From Kitasatospora sp052076145 (GTDB taxonomy: Bacteria; Actinomycetota; Actinomycetes; Streptomycetales; Streptomycetaceae), in assembly GCF_052076145.1 (NCBI RefSeq), contig NZ_CP197246.1:6014001-6078000 (forward strand): 64,000 bases of DNA. Direction: 5' to 3'. The notes beneath the pieces are model-generated. The model had not been told where the DNA came from and made no database searches. It was given only the letters and a program-made list of their open reading frames with translations. Shown here piece after piece: positions 25,345-34,088 of the stretch (its first letter is position 1; every line of letters starts with the position of its first letter). A program made the position numbers and the translations under genes.

Positions 25345-25489
25345 TCTATCCAACGGCGGTGAGGGGAGAGTGTCGTTCCGGTGGCATGGGTGCGATCTTA
25401 CCGGCGGCAGCCGTACGCCCGGAGCCGTGGCCGAATCCTGCAGAGGTGCGTCATTGCAGACGGATCTCCGGCAGGCGAGAGTAGCGGAC

Positions 25490-26500
25490 ATGAACGCTCC
25501 TCTGCGTGATCCCCACCTCGTGGTGATCGCGGTGTTCCCCGGTATCGACGCGCTGGATGTGGCCGGCCCGGCCGAGACCTTCGCCATCGCGAACCAGATG
25601 CTGCGCCTGAGCGGGCGGCGTACGGACTACGAGGTGCGGCTGGTCGCGGAGCGGCGCGGCCCGGTGCCGACCTTCTCCGGCGTCCAGCTGTACGTCGAGC
25701 AGGAGTTCGCCGAGCAGCGGGAGCCGATCGGGACGCTGGTGGTGCCGGGCCGGGTGGACCTCGGTGCGGGCGGTGCGGTGCCACGGGTCGAGCCCGGGGT
25801 GGTGCGGTGGCTGCGCGAGGTGGGGCCGTCCGCCGGGCGGGTGGCGTCGGTGTGCGCGGGGGCGCACGTCACCGCCGCCGCCGGGCTGCTCGACGGCCAC
25901 CGTGCCACCACCCACTGGGCCACGGCCGGGCGGCTCGCCGCCGATCACCCGGAGGTCGAGGTCGACGCCGACCCGATCTTCGTGCGGTCCGGGCGGATGT
26001 GGACCAGCGCCGGGATCACCGCCTCGATCGACCTCGCGATGGCGCTGGTTGCCGAGGACCACGGCGACCAGATCGCCCTCGACGTCGCCCGCGCGATGGT
26101 GATGTACATGCAACGGCCTGGCGGGCAGAGCCAGTTCAGCGTCCCGCTGGCCCAACTGCCCGGCACCCGGGAGGACGTCCAGAGCCTGCGCCGCTGGATC
26201 GGCGAGCACCTCGACGACGACCTGTCGGTGCAGGCGCTGGCCGGTCGGCTGGCGATGAGCGAACGGCACTTCGCCCGGGTGTTCCTCGCCGAGACCGGCA
26301 GCACACCGGGTGTCTTCGTCGAGCAGATGCGCCTGGAGGCGGCCCGCCGGCTGCTCGAACGCACCGACCGGCTGGCCCCCGACATCGCGAGGGCCTGCGG
26401 GTTCGGCTCGGTCGAGACGCTCTACCGGGTCGTCCGTGACCGCCTGGGCACGACCCCCGGCGAGTACCGGGACCGCTTCCGGATCTCCACCCCGGCCTGA
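25490..26500 (+). CDS. GlxA-type AraC family regulator (DJ-1/PfpI + HTH)
   Basis: 336 residues from ATG 25490. DJ-1/PfpI domain about 8-190: VVIAVFPGIDALDVAGPAET and the nucleophile-elbow Cys in RVASVCAGAHVTAAAGLLDG. AraC domain about 225-336: LSVQALAGRLAMSERHFARVF and IARACGFGSVETLYRVVRDR. Such proteins sense a small metabolite and activate nearby genes. The MBL-fold gene follows 103 bases downstream, same strand, and is the likely target or operon partner. Confidence 0.92.
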   Translation: MNAPLRDPHLVVIAVFPGIDALDVAGPAETFAIANQMLRLSGRRTDYEVRLVAERRGPVPTFSGVQLYVEQEFAEQREPIGTLVVPGRVDLGAGGAVPRVEPGVVRWLREVGPSAGRVASVCAGAHVTAAAGLLDGHRATTHWATAGRLAADHPEVEVDADPIFVRSGRMWTSAGITASIDLAMALVAEDHGDQIALDVARAMVMYMQRPGGQSQFSVPLAQLPGTREDVQSLRRWIGEHLDDDLSVQALAGRLAMSERHFARVFLAETGSTPGVFVEQMRLEAARRLLERTDRLAPDIARACGFGSVETLYRVVRDRLGTTPGEYRDRFRISTPA

Positions 26501-26603
26501 CGGCCGGTCCCACTGTTCCCGGCACGGCGCGACCGCGCGCCGTGCCGACCCTCGGCGTGCCCCGGGACGACCCGGGCACGCACCGACAAGGAGAACGACC
26601 ACC

Positions 26604-27350
26604 ATGAAGATCACCGTCACGCACATCGGCACCGCGACCGTCCTGCTGGAGATCGGCGGGCTCCGGCTGCTCACCGACCCCGTATTCGACCCGGCGCAGT
26701 CCGAGTACCCGTACGGGCCCGTCACCCTGCGCAGCACGGCGGGCCCCGCGATCGCCGCCGCCGACCTGCCGCCGATCGACGCCGTCCTGCTCAGCCACGA
26801 CGAGCACGCCGACAACCTCGACGTCACCGGCCGCACGCTGCTCGCCGGGCGGCCGGTCGTCACCACCGTCAGCGGCGCCGAGCGCCTCGGCGGCGAAGCG
26901 GTCGGGCTCGCACCGTGGGCCACCCACGAACTCACCGTGGCAGGACGGACCTTGCGCATCACCGCGACTCCGGCGGAGCACATCGGCGACGTCATCGGCT
27001 TCGTCGTGGAGGTGCCCGGCGAGCAGGAGGCCGTCTACATCTCCGGCGACACCGTGCACATCGACGAACTCGACGAGGTCGGCCGCCGGTTCACCATCGG
27101 GACGGCCCTGCTGCACCTCGGCGCCGCCCGCTTCAAGGAGTACCGGGACAGCCAGCTGATCAGCATGGACGGCGACCAGGCCGCCGCGCTCACCCGCTCC
27201 CTCGGCGCCCACACCGTGGTGCCGATCCACTACACCTCCTGGCAGCACTTCACCGAGGACCGCGAGGACGTCACCGCACGCTTCGCCGCCGCCGGGCTCG
27301 CCGACCGCCTCCACTGGCTGACCCCGGGCACCCCGGAAGACCTCGGCTGA
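26604..27350 (+). CDS. MBL-fold metallo-hydrolase (UlaG/lactonase-like)
   Basis: 248 residues. THIGTATVLLEIGGLRLLTD is the first sandwich strands; LLSHDEHADNLD gives the metal-binding His/Asp cluster in a variant HxxHxDN form, with further ligands in TPAEHIGD, YISGDTVHID and VPIHYTSW. The pattern is the UlaG-like branch, often L-ascorbate-6-P lactonase-like or general hydrolases. AAGGAG stands 11 bases before ATG 26604. Probably controlled by the GlxA-type regulator upstream. Confidence 0.87.
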   Translation: MKITVTHIGTATVLLEIGGLRLLTDPVFDPAQSEYPYGPVTLRSTAGPAIAAADLPPIDAVLLSHDEHADNLDVTGRTLLAGRPVVTTVSGAERLGGEAVGLAPWATHELTVAGRTLRITATPAEHIGDVIGFVVEVPGEQEAVYISGDTVHIDELDEVGRRFTIGTALLHLGAARFKEYRDSQLISMDGDQAAALTRSLGAHTVVPIHYTSWQHFTEDREDVTARFAAAGLADRLHWLTPGTPEDLG

Positions 27351-27404
27351 CGGCCATCGCGGGACGGCCTACACTCGTTCGGGGTCCACGACGGGAGAGG
27401 CACG

Positions 27405-27569
27405 ATGAGCAGCGGCGACGCGACCAGCGGGGCCAGCGGCGAGGCCACTCGCGACGAGAGGAGCAGGCGCAGGGCGATGCTGGTCCGCGCCTCCATCTAC
27501 ATCGCGGGCACGCACCTCTTCGCCGGCTTCGTGATGCTGCTGTTCTTCCTCGGCGGCCGGGGCCACTGA
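27405..27569 (+). CDS. Small single-pass membrane protein (DUF6126-like)
   Basis: 54 codons. A polar, Arg-rich N-terminal half (GEATRDERSRRRAMLVRA) precedes one membrane helix SIYIAGTHLFAGFVMLLFFL and a short GGRGH tail. GGGAGAGG stands 5 bases before ATG 27405. The layout matches the streptomycete DUF6126 peptides of unknown function. Ends 13 bases from the convergent oxygenase. Confidence 0.7.
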   Translation: MSSGDATSGASGEATRDERSRRRAMLVRASIYIAGTHLFAGFVMLLFFLGGRGH

Positions 27570-27582
27570 GCGCTGCGGGGGG

Positions 27583-28611
27583 TCAGAGCAGCAGGGCGGG
27601 GTGGTGGCGGCGGGTGACCTCGGGGTGGGCGCGGAGATAGCCCTTGAGCTCGTTGCGGCCAAACTCGGCGAAGAGCGGGTTGGCCGGGTCGTCGGTGGCG
27701 CCGGGGGCGTGGTGGGCGTGCGGGAAGTCCAGCGGTTCGATGTGGGCGTCCAGCCGGGGGTTGTAGAAGAACGGTACGGAGTAGCGTTCGCGGGCTCCGG
27801 GCGGGCTGATCACGCGGTGGCGGGTGGCCTTGAGGTAGCCGTCGGTGGCGACCTCGAGGAGCTCGCCGAGGTTGACCACGAAGGCGCCGGGCAGTGGGGG
27901 CACCTCCAGGAAGCTGCCGTCGGGGCGTTCGACCTGGAGGCCGCCGACGGTGTCCTGCAGCAGCAGCGTGATGAAGCCGTAGTCCTTGTGCGCGCCGACG
28001 CCCTGGCCCGCGCCGTCCGGGGCGGTGCCGGGGTAGCGGACGAGCTTGAGGCGCAGGTGCGGGTGGCCCGCGAAGGCGTAGTCGTAGAAGTCGGGCGCGG
28101 CACCGATCGCGGTCAGCAGCTCGTGCAGCAGCCGTTCGGCGACGCTGCCGAGCCGGCCGATCCAGCCGAGTGCGGCGGGGCGGAGCTCGGGGAGCGCGTC
28201 GGGCCACTGGTTCGGCCCCTCCAGCCACCAGTACGGCGGCTCGCCCGGCGCGGGGACGTGCGGGGGCAGTTCGGCGCCGATGTCGAGCTGGTCGCGCCAG
28301 TCCTGGCTGCCGCCGGTGCGTTCGTCGCCGGTGCGGGTGTAGCCGCGGTAGTGGGGGGAGTTGAGGTTGCTCACGGCGAGCCGGTCGGCCTCCGGGAGGT
28401 CGAAGAAGGCCCGCATCGCGTCGGTCAGGGCGGTGGTCTCGGCCTGGGTCACGCCGTGGCCGGTCAGCTGGAAGAAGCCGACCTCGGTCGCGGCGTGCCG
28501 CAGGGCGTCGTGCAGCCCGGCCCGGTCGGCCGGGCTGCCGGCGGCGAGCGAGAGGTCGACGACGGGGAGACCGGTGGTCTGGCTGAGCGCCTGCTTGGTC
28601 ATGGCTGGCAT
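27583..28611 (-). CDS. Isopenicillin-N-synthase-like 2OG-Fe(II) oxygenase
   Basis: 342 residues. GLPVVDLSLAAGSPADRAGL and VGFFQLTGHGV form the N-terminal DIOX_N domain. The iron facial triad is His208 and Asp210 (AHKDYGFITLLLQD) and His265 (KATRHRVISPP); Arg276-Tyr277-Ser278 (RYSVPFF) is the 2OG-binding RxS. It hydroxylates or desaturates a small molecule; substrate unknown. Start could also be the internal ATG at 28602. No biosynthetic cluster is nearby, so a housekeeping or detoxifying role is possible. Confidence 0.9.
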   Translation of the reverse strand: MPAMTKQALSQTTGLPVVDLSLAAGSPADRAGLHDALRHAATEVGFFQLTGHGVTQAETTALTDAMRAFFDLPEADRLAVSNLNSPHYRGYTRTGDERTGGSQDWRDQLDIGAELPPHVPAPGEPPYWWLEGPNQWPDALPELRPAALGWIGRLGSVAERLLHELLTAIGAAPDFYDYAFAGHPHLRLKLVRYPGTAPDGAGQGVGAHKDYGFITLLLQDTVGGLQVERPDGSFLEVPPLPGAFVVNLGELLEVATDGYLKATRHRVISPPGARERYSVPFFYNPRLDAHIEPLDFPHAHHAPGATDDPANPLFAEFGRNELKGYLRAHPEVTRRHHPALLL

Positions 28612-28652
28612 CCGCTGGGTCCGGTGCGCGGGAAACTGCGCACGTCACCAGG

Positions 28653-30293
28653 TTAGGCCGGTCGGTCCTGGTCCGCAGGCGTCGGCGCAGTCGGTTCGGA
28701 GCCCCAGGTGAGGCGCTGGACGGCCAGCTCGCGGAGTTCGGTCTTGCGGACCTTGCCGCTCACCGTCATGGGGAAGGCCGTCACCGCCTGGACGTGGCGG
28801 GGGATCTTGTAGTGGGCGAGCCGGCCCCGGCAGTGCTCGGCGAGGGCGGCCTGACCGAGGGTGGCCGCCGGGTCGCGGAGGATCACGAAGGCGTAGATCT
28901 CCTCGCCGTAGCGCTCGTCCGGGACGCCGACGACCTGGACGTCGACGATCTCGGGGTGGCTGTGCAGGAACTCCTCGATCTCGCGGGGGTAGATGTTCTC
29001 ACCGCCACGGATGATCATGTCCTTGATCCGGCCGACGATGCCGACGTACCCGTCCTCGTGCATCACGGCGAGGTCGCCGGTGCGCATCCAGCCGTCCGGG
29101 TCGACGGCCTCGGCCGTCCGCTCGGGGGCGTCCCAGTAGCCGAGCATCACCGAGTAGCCCCGGGTGCACAGCTCGCCCGGGGTGCCGCGCGGGACCGTCC
29201 GTCCGCCCGCCGGGTCGGCGATCTTGACCTCGACGTGCGGCAGGACGAGGCCGACGGTACCGGTGCGGTGGGCCAGGTCGTCGTCGTGCCGGGTCAGGGT
29301 GGAGACGGGGGAGGTCTCGGTCATCCCGTACGCGATGGCGACCTCGGCCATGTGCATGTCGGCGGTGACGCGCTTCATCACCTCGACCGGGCAGGGCGAG
29401 CCGCCCATCAGACCGGTGCGGAGCGAGGAGAGGTCGTGGTCGGCGAAGTCGGGCAGGGCCAGCTCGGCGATGAACATGGTCGGCACGCCGTAGAGCGAGG
29501 TGGCCCGCTCGGCGGCGACGGTGCGCAGGGTGGCGGCCGGGTCGAAGCCGGGGGAGGGGATGATGATGCAGGAGCCGTGGCTGAGCGCCGCGAGGTTGCC
29601 GAGCACCATGCCGAAGCAGTGGTAGAACGGCACCGGCACGCAGATCCGGTCCTGCTCGGTGTAGCCCAGCAGGGCGCCGACGCTGTGGGCGTTGTTGAGG
29701 ATGTTGTGGTGCGAGAGGGTCGCGCCCTTGGGGAAGCCGGTGGTGCCCGAGGTGTACTGGATGTTGATCGGCTGGTAGCAGCTCAGCTCGGCGAACTCAC
29801 CCGGACTGTCCAGGAGTTGCCACTCCGGGTCGCCGATGAAGAGGGTCTCGCGCAGCGCCGGGCAGGAGCTGCGCACCTCCACCACCAGTGCCCGGTAGTC
29901 GCTCTCCCGGTGGCTGGTCGCCGAGACCAGCAGGCTGACCCCGGCCTGGTTCAGCACGTACGCCAACTCGTGGGCGCGGTAGGCCGGGTTGATGTTCACC
30001 AGGATCGCGCCGAGCCGCGCGGTGGCGTACTGGACGAGCACCCACTCCGGGCAGTTGGGTGCCCAGATGCCGACCCGGTCGCCCTTGCCGACCCCGCGCG
30101 CCCGCAGGTCGCGGGCCAACCGGTCGACGTCGTGGTCGAGTTCGGCGTACGTCCAGCGGCGTCCGGTCGGTGCGTCGACCAGCGCGGGGTGGCCGGGGAA
30201 GGCGGCGGCCGTCCGGCTCAGGCGCCCGCCGATGGTGTCCGTCAGCAGCGGCTCCGCCGTGCTGCCGGGGGTGTAGGACGCCTGCTCGGTCAC
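28653..30293 (-). CDS. AMP-binding acyl-CoA synthetase (FadD-like)
   Basis: 546 residues from GTG 30293, with GGAGG 8 bases ahead; longer in-frame starts run into the upstream gene. P-loop INIQYTSGTTGFPKGATLSH, adenylate motif IAYGMTETSPVS, GWMRTGDLAVMHEDGYVGIV and IIRGGENIYPREIEEFL, and the C-terminal catalytic Lys in MTVSGKVRKTELR. It activates a fatty or aryl acid to its CoA ester through an adenylate. It is 59 bases downstream of the MpaB-type oxygenase gene, likely one operon. Confidence 0.93.
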   Translation of the reverse strand: MTEQASYTPGSTAEPLLTDTIGGRLSRTAAAFPGHPALVDAPTGRRWTYAELDHDVDRLARDLRARGVGKGDRVGIWAPNCPEWVLVQYATARLGAILVNINPAYRAHELAYVLNQAGVSLLVSATSHRESDYRALVVEVRSSCPALRETLFIGDPEWQLLDSPGEFAELSCYQPINIQYTSGTTGFPKGATLSHHNILNNAHSVGALLGYTEQDRICVPVPFYHCFGMVLGNLAALSHGSCIIIPSPGFDPAATLRTVAAERATSLYGVPTMFIAELALPDFADHDLSSLRTGLMGGSPCPVEVMKRVTADMHMAEVAIAYGMTETSPVSTLTRHDDDLAHRTGTVGLVLPHVEVKIADPAGGRTVPRGTPGELCTRGYSVMLGYWDAPERTAEAVDPDGWMRTGDLAVMHEDGYVGIVGRIKDMIIRGGENIYPREIEEFLHSHPEIVDVQVVGVPDERYGEEIYAFVILRDPAATLGQAALAEHCRGRLAHYKIPRHVQAVTAFPMTVSGKVRKTELRELAVQRLTWGSEPTAPTPADQDRPA

Positions 30294-30352
30294 CGTCGGA
30301 ACCTCCACCGATCCGTCGGCCCGCCGGGCCCGGGGCGGGCGCGGCCGGGCCG

Positions 30353-31243
30353 TCATGACTGCGAGATGCTGCCCTCGGGGTGCGGGAAGGGGCAGCCGCT
30401 CTTCTCGAACGTGCCCAACTTGCCGATCTCGTACCCGTCCGGATAGCCCCGGACCCCACGGCCGTCCCGGGCGAAGTGCGGCGCGTGGCGCGGCGGCAGC
30501 AGCCGGACGAAGCGCCCGCGCAGCCGCATCCCGGCGCGGACGGCCCACTTCAGCGCGGACGGCGGCTGCGGGTAGGCGAACGCCTCGCGCAGCGGGTCGT
30601 CCAGCAGGCAGACGGAGGAGAGCCGCATCGCGGGCCTGGTCAGCGCCGGGTACCAGGAGGCCATCAGGGCGAGGGTGGCGTCCGAGACGTCCCTGCCGCC
30701 CTGGTCGTAGGCGAAGTTGGCCTGCTCGTACGACTCCAGCAGCTGCTCGAACTCCTCGTACGTCTCCGGTATGTCCCGCAGGCCCATGTGGCGGCCGAGT
30801 TCGCGGTAGTAGTTGACGGTGGCGCGCAGCTCGTGCGGCGAGTAGGGGCGCCACCCGTAGTCGTCCAGCCAGCGCTTGGGCACCACGACGAAGGTGGAGA
30901 GCACGTAGCCGAAGTCCTCGGCGGAGATGTCGTACCGCCGGTGCATCTGGTTCATCCGGCGGATCGCCTCGCGGCCCTGAGGGGAGTCGAAGCCGTGCTC
31001 GACCACCGCCTCCAGGATCAGCACCGTGTCGTCGTAGCGTTTCTGCGTGCGCCGGGTGAACTCGCCCGTCTCGGCGAGGAGTCGGCCGATGCTCGGTACG
31101 GCGTAGGTGCGGTAGAGGGCGAAGCCGAGCGCCTGGTTGGTGTCCCACGGGAACTCGTACTGGCTGCTGATCCGGTAGATCTCGGTGTACTCGGTCTCCG
31201 GGTCGAGTTCCTGGATGCGGTCCAGCCAGACATGGCGCTTCAT
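30353..31243 (-). CDS. Oxygenase MpaB family / DUF2236 protein
   Basis: 296 residues. EYTEIYRISSQYEFPWDTNQ, FALYRTYAVPSIGRLL and MNQMHRRYDISAEDFGYVLS are the DUF2236 pattern; the conserved His in MHRRY and in GRHMG are the expected heme-b ligands or neighbours. Relatives include rubber-cleaving Lcp and MpaB oxygenases. AAGGA stands 8 bases before ATG 31243. Being first in an operon with an acyl-CoA synthetase suggests breakdown of a lipid or terpenoid chain. Confidence 0.85.
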   Translation of the reverse strand: MKRHVWLDRIQELDPETEYTEIYRISSQYEFPWDTNQALGFALYRTYAVPSIGRLLAETGEFTRRTQKRYDDTVLILEAVVEHGFDSPQGREAIRRMNQMHRRYDISAEDFGYVLSTFVVVPKRWLDDYGWRPYSPHELRATVNYYRELGRHMGLRDIPETYEEFEQLLESYEQANFAYDQGGRDVSDATLALMASWYPALTRPAMRLSSVCLLDDPLREAFAYPQPPSALKWAVRAGMRLRGRFVRLLPPRHAPHFARDGRGVRGYPDGYEIGKLGTFEKSGCPFPHPEGSISQS

Positions 31244-31325
31244 GGTGTGAGTCCTTCGACGGGCCCGGTTGTTGACGATGTACAGTCTGCCCGAATCCGG
31301 CCCGCCCAAGACAGCTGGTCCGCCG

Positions 31326-32519
31326 TCAGTGCAGGCTCGCGCGGAGTGCGGTGACGCGGTCGGTGGCGGCCGTGAAGGTGGTGCGGTCGAGACGGCCGGA
31401 GTCCAGGGCGGCGGCGAGGGCGGCGGTCGCGTCCTCGCCCTCGGTCGGGTTCGTCGAGGCGCAGAGCATCAGGTCCACGCCCGCCGCCGCCGCGTCGACC
31501 GCGCGGTCGCCGATGCTGCCGAAGTCCCGCAGCGCACCGGCCTCCAGGGCGTCGGTGACGGTGACGCCCCGGTAGCCGAGGCGTCCGCGCAGCTCCTGGT
31601 CGAGCACGATCGGTGAGAGGCCGGCCGGGCGGTTCGCGTCGAGCGCCGGGTAGACCGCCCAGGAGAGCATGACGAGCGCGACCCCGGCGGCCACCGCGTC
31701 CCGGTACGGCGCCTCGTGGACGCTCCGCAGGGTGGCCGCGTCGACCGGCAGGGTCACGGGGGCGAGGTCGGTGTTCTCGCGGGTCGCCGCCGTGCCGAGG
31801 CCCGGGAAGTGCTTGGCGGTGGCGGCGACCCCCGCGCGCTGCTGGGCGGTGACGAAGGCGCTGCCCAGGGCGTCGACCGCGCTCGGGTCGCTGCTGAAGG
31901 AACGCCCGTGCCGGTCGATGAAGTTGCCCGGCGTCTCGTACACGTCGAGGACCGGGGCGAGGTTGACGTTCAGTCCGTAGCCCGAGAGGTTCCGCCCGGC
32001 GGCCGTACCCGCCGAAGCGGCCGCCGCCGTCGGGTCGGTGGCCTGCCCGGTCTCCTTGGCCGACAGCTCCGGCGCCCCCGGCAGGCGCCGGACCAGCCCG
32101 CCCTCCTGATCGGTCATCAGCAGCAGCGGTGCCGGCACCCCGCTCTGCCGCCGCGCCTCGCGCAGCTGCTCGACGGCCGCGCCGAACTGCCGGGCGTCGG
32201 TGAAGTTCTCGCTGAAGAAGACGACCCCGGCGGCCCGGCCCGCGCGGATGTCGGCGAGCAGGCTCTCGGGCGGGATCGGGCCGGAGTAGGAGTAGACGAC
32301 CCGCTGCCCGGCGAGCTGCAGCGCGCTCAGAGCCGGGGTCGTCGGCGGCGTCGAGGCTGCCGGGGTCGTCGGGGCCACCGGTGTCGCCGGGGGGCTCGAC
32401 TCGGCGGCCCGGGGCGGGGGCGCCGGACGGCTCGGCCGGGCGGAGCTGTTCGGGGCCGCAGCGGCAGCGGTGAGCAGCAGCACCAGGACGGTGGCGGTCC
32501 ACCGGACGGTCACGGACAT
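31326..32519 (-). CDS. Secreted glycoside hydrolase family 3 protein (NagZ-like)
   Basis: 397 residues. Signal peptide about 1-23 (VLVLLLTAAAAAPNSSA), a Pro/Thr/Ser linker to about residue 63, then the GH3 barrel: LLLMTDQEGGLVRRLPGAP, GLNVNLAPVLDV and KHFPGLG are recognised, and the nucleophile Asp lies in VTVTDALEAGAL. The His-Asp general acid dyad of classical NagZ (DSH after KHFPGHG) reads REN here. It likely removes beta-linked N-acetylhexosamine from peptidoglycan or chito-oligomers outside the cell. Confidence 0.85.
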   Translation of the reverse strand: MSVTVRWTATVLVLLLTAAAAAPNSSARPSRPAPPPRAAESSPPATPVAPTTPAASTPPTTPALSALQLAGQRVVYSYSGPIPPESLLADIRAGRAAGVVFFSENFTDARQFGAAVEQLREARRQSGVPAPLLLMTDQEGGLVRRLPGAPELSAKETGQATDPTAAAASAGTAAGRNLSGYGLNVNLAPVLDVYETPGNFIDRHGRSFSSDPSAVDALGSAFVTAQQRAGVAATAKHFPGLGTAATRENTDLAPVTLPVDAATLRSVHEAPYRDAVAAGVALVMLSWAVYPALDANRPAGLSPIVLDQELRGRLGYRGVTVTDALEAGALRDFGSIGDRAVDAAAAGVDLMLCASTNPTEGEDATAALAAALDSGRLDRTTFTAATDRVTALRASLH

Positions 32520-32681
32520 CGGCCTTCTCCTTCGCCTGCGCCACGCGAGCGGGCTCCGCCGTCAGGCTAGGCCCTGCCGCCGCCGGGGCGCTGCTGCGTC
32601 GGACACCCGTACGGGTTGACTTCGGGCCTCGCGCGGCGTGCTCCGCCGCGTCGGCGCTGCGACCCGGCAGAGTCCGGTGGT

Positions 32682-33506
32682 GTGCGACACCTCGTCAGAC
32701 AGGCCGCAGTCGTCGCGGCCGCCCTCGCCCTGCTGCTCCCCGGCGCCGCCACCGCCGCGAACGCCGCGCCCGTACAGCCCGGCCGGCGGGCCCCGGAGGT
32801 CTTCCACGGCCTCGGGTTCGACGCGTGCAGCACGCCGCCGCTGGCGACCATGCGGGCCTGGTACGACGCGTCCCCCTACCGGGCGGTCGGTGTCTACGCC
32901 AGCGGGACGCAACGTGCCTGCCCGCAAACCGAGTTGACCGCCGACTGGGTGCGTGAGGTGCGGGCGATGGGCTGGCGGGTGATCCCCATCCACGTCGGCC
33001 CGCAGGCGCCCTGCAACACGTACGCGTACAAGACCGAGCGGCTCGACCCGGCCCGCGCCGCCGAACAGGGCCGCGAGCAGGCCGTCGAGGCGGTGGCCGC
33101 CCTCGCCGCGCTGGGCCTGGGCAAGGGCAGCCCGGTCTACCTGGACATCGAGGCGTACGGGCCCAGGGACGACCCGACCTGTAGCCCGGCCGTCGTGGAC
33201 GCCGCCGCCGGCTGGACGGCGGAACTGCACCGGGCGGGCTACGTGCCCGGCTTCTACTCCAGCCTCGCCTCCGGTGTCCGCGACCTGACCAACGCCGTCC
33301 GGGCGGGCCGGGCCCCGCTGCCGGACGTCCTCTGGTACGCCCGCTGGGACCACAAGGCCGACACTGCGGGCAGCGGCGAGGTGCCCGACGACCTGTGGGT
33401 GGACCAGCAGCGGATCCACCAGTACGAGGGCAACGTCCAGGAGACCTGGGGCGGCGCCACCCTCAGCATCGACCGGAACCGGCTCGACGGCCCGGTCGCT
33501 ACCTGA
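32682..33506 (+). CDS. Secreted DUF1906 (Rv2525c-like) glycoside-hydrolase-like protein
   Basis: 274 residues from GTG 32682, which starts directly at a signal peptide (RQAAVVAAALALLLPGAATA). FHGLGFDACSTPPLATMRAW opens a TIM-barrel domain; YRAVGVYASG, IPIHVGPQAPCNTY, SPVYLDIEAYG and VPGFYSS are the DUF1906 strands. The Asp-Glu pair in LDIEAYG is the putative catalytic spot. A TTG at 32616 would extend it but blurs the signal peptide. A cell-wall role is inferred from the Rv2525c relatives. Confidence 0.82.
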   Translation: MRHLVRQAAVVAAALALLLPGAATAANAAPVQPGRRAPEVFHGLGFDACSTPPLATMRAWYDASPYRAVGVYASGTQRACPQTELTADWVREVRAMGWRVIPIHVGPQAPCNTYAYKTERLDPARAAEQGREQAVEAVAALAALGLGKGSPVYLDIEAYGPRDDPTCSPAVVDAAAGWTAELHRAGYVPGFYSSLASGVRDLTNAVRAGRAPLPDVLWYARWDHKADTAGSGEVPDDLWVDQQRIHQYEGNVQETWGGATLSIDRNRLDGPVAT

Positions 33507-33566
33507 TCACCTCAACAGCCGAACAGATTCAGCCCACGTAGTCCGATCACGATCATTGGAGCCCAC

Positions 33567-34013
33567 ATGCCTCGCAGGCACCTCACCGTTCTCCTGCTCA
33601 CCGCCCCCGCCCTGGTCATGGCCCTGATGAGCCCGGCCGGAGCCGCGCACGCCGACCCCGCACCGGCTGGCCCCACCGCCACGGTCACCACGGTGACATT
33701 CGTCGACGCCCGGCATCTCGATGCGACAACCACCTACAACTGCGCTGCCGGCGCCGCCGACGAACTGATCGTCACCATCGACCAGACGGCGCCCGTACCG
33801 CCGCCCTCCACGTACGAGGCAGGCGGCGTCAACCGGACCAAGAACATCACCTGCGACGGCACCGACCGGACCGTCACCCTCAGCGTCAAGAACGACGGTG
33901 ATCTGGACTTCGCCACACCCGGCGGAGGATTCGGACTGGCCAGGCTCTTCAACACGGACTCCGCCGGTACGGTCACCAACGTGTCGATCCTCGAGACCAA
34001 GAACACCTGGTAG
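33567..34013 (+). CDS. Small secreted protein of unknown function
   Basis: 148 residues. Signal peptide about 1-29 (HLTVLLLTAPALVMALMSP then GAAHADP). The mature part is a single beta-rich domain with two Cys (YNCAAGAADE, KNITCDGTDR) that could form one disulfide and no catalytic motif. It follows the DUF1906 gene by 60 bases on the same strand. Family not recognised. Confidence 0.65.
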   Translation: MPRRHLTVLLLTAPALVMALMSPAGAAHADPAPAGPTATVTTVTFVDARHLDATTTYNCAAGAADELIVTIDQTAPVPPPSTYEAGGVNRTKNITCDGTDRTVTLSVKNDGDLDFATPGGGFGLARLFNTDSAGTVTNVSILETKNTW

Positions 34014-34088
34014 TCGCGGGTGGAGCTCGGCCGTGCACGTCCCCGTACCGCCGGGCCGTGCACGGCCGACCTGTTGGTGGAGCGCCGG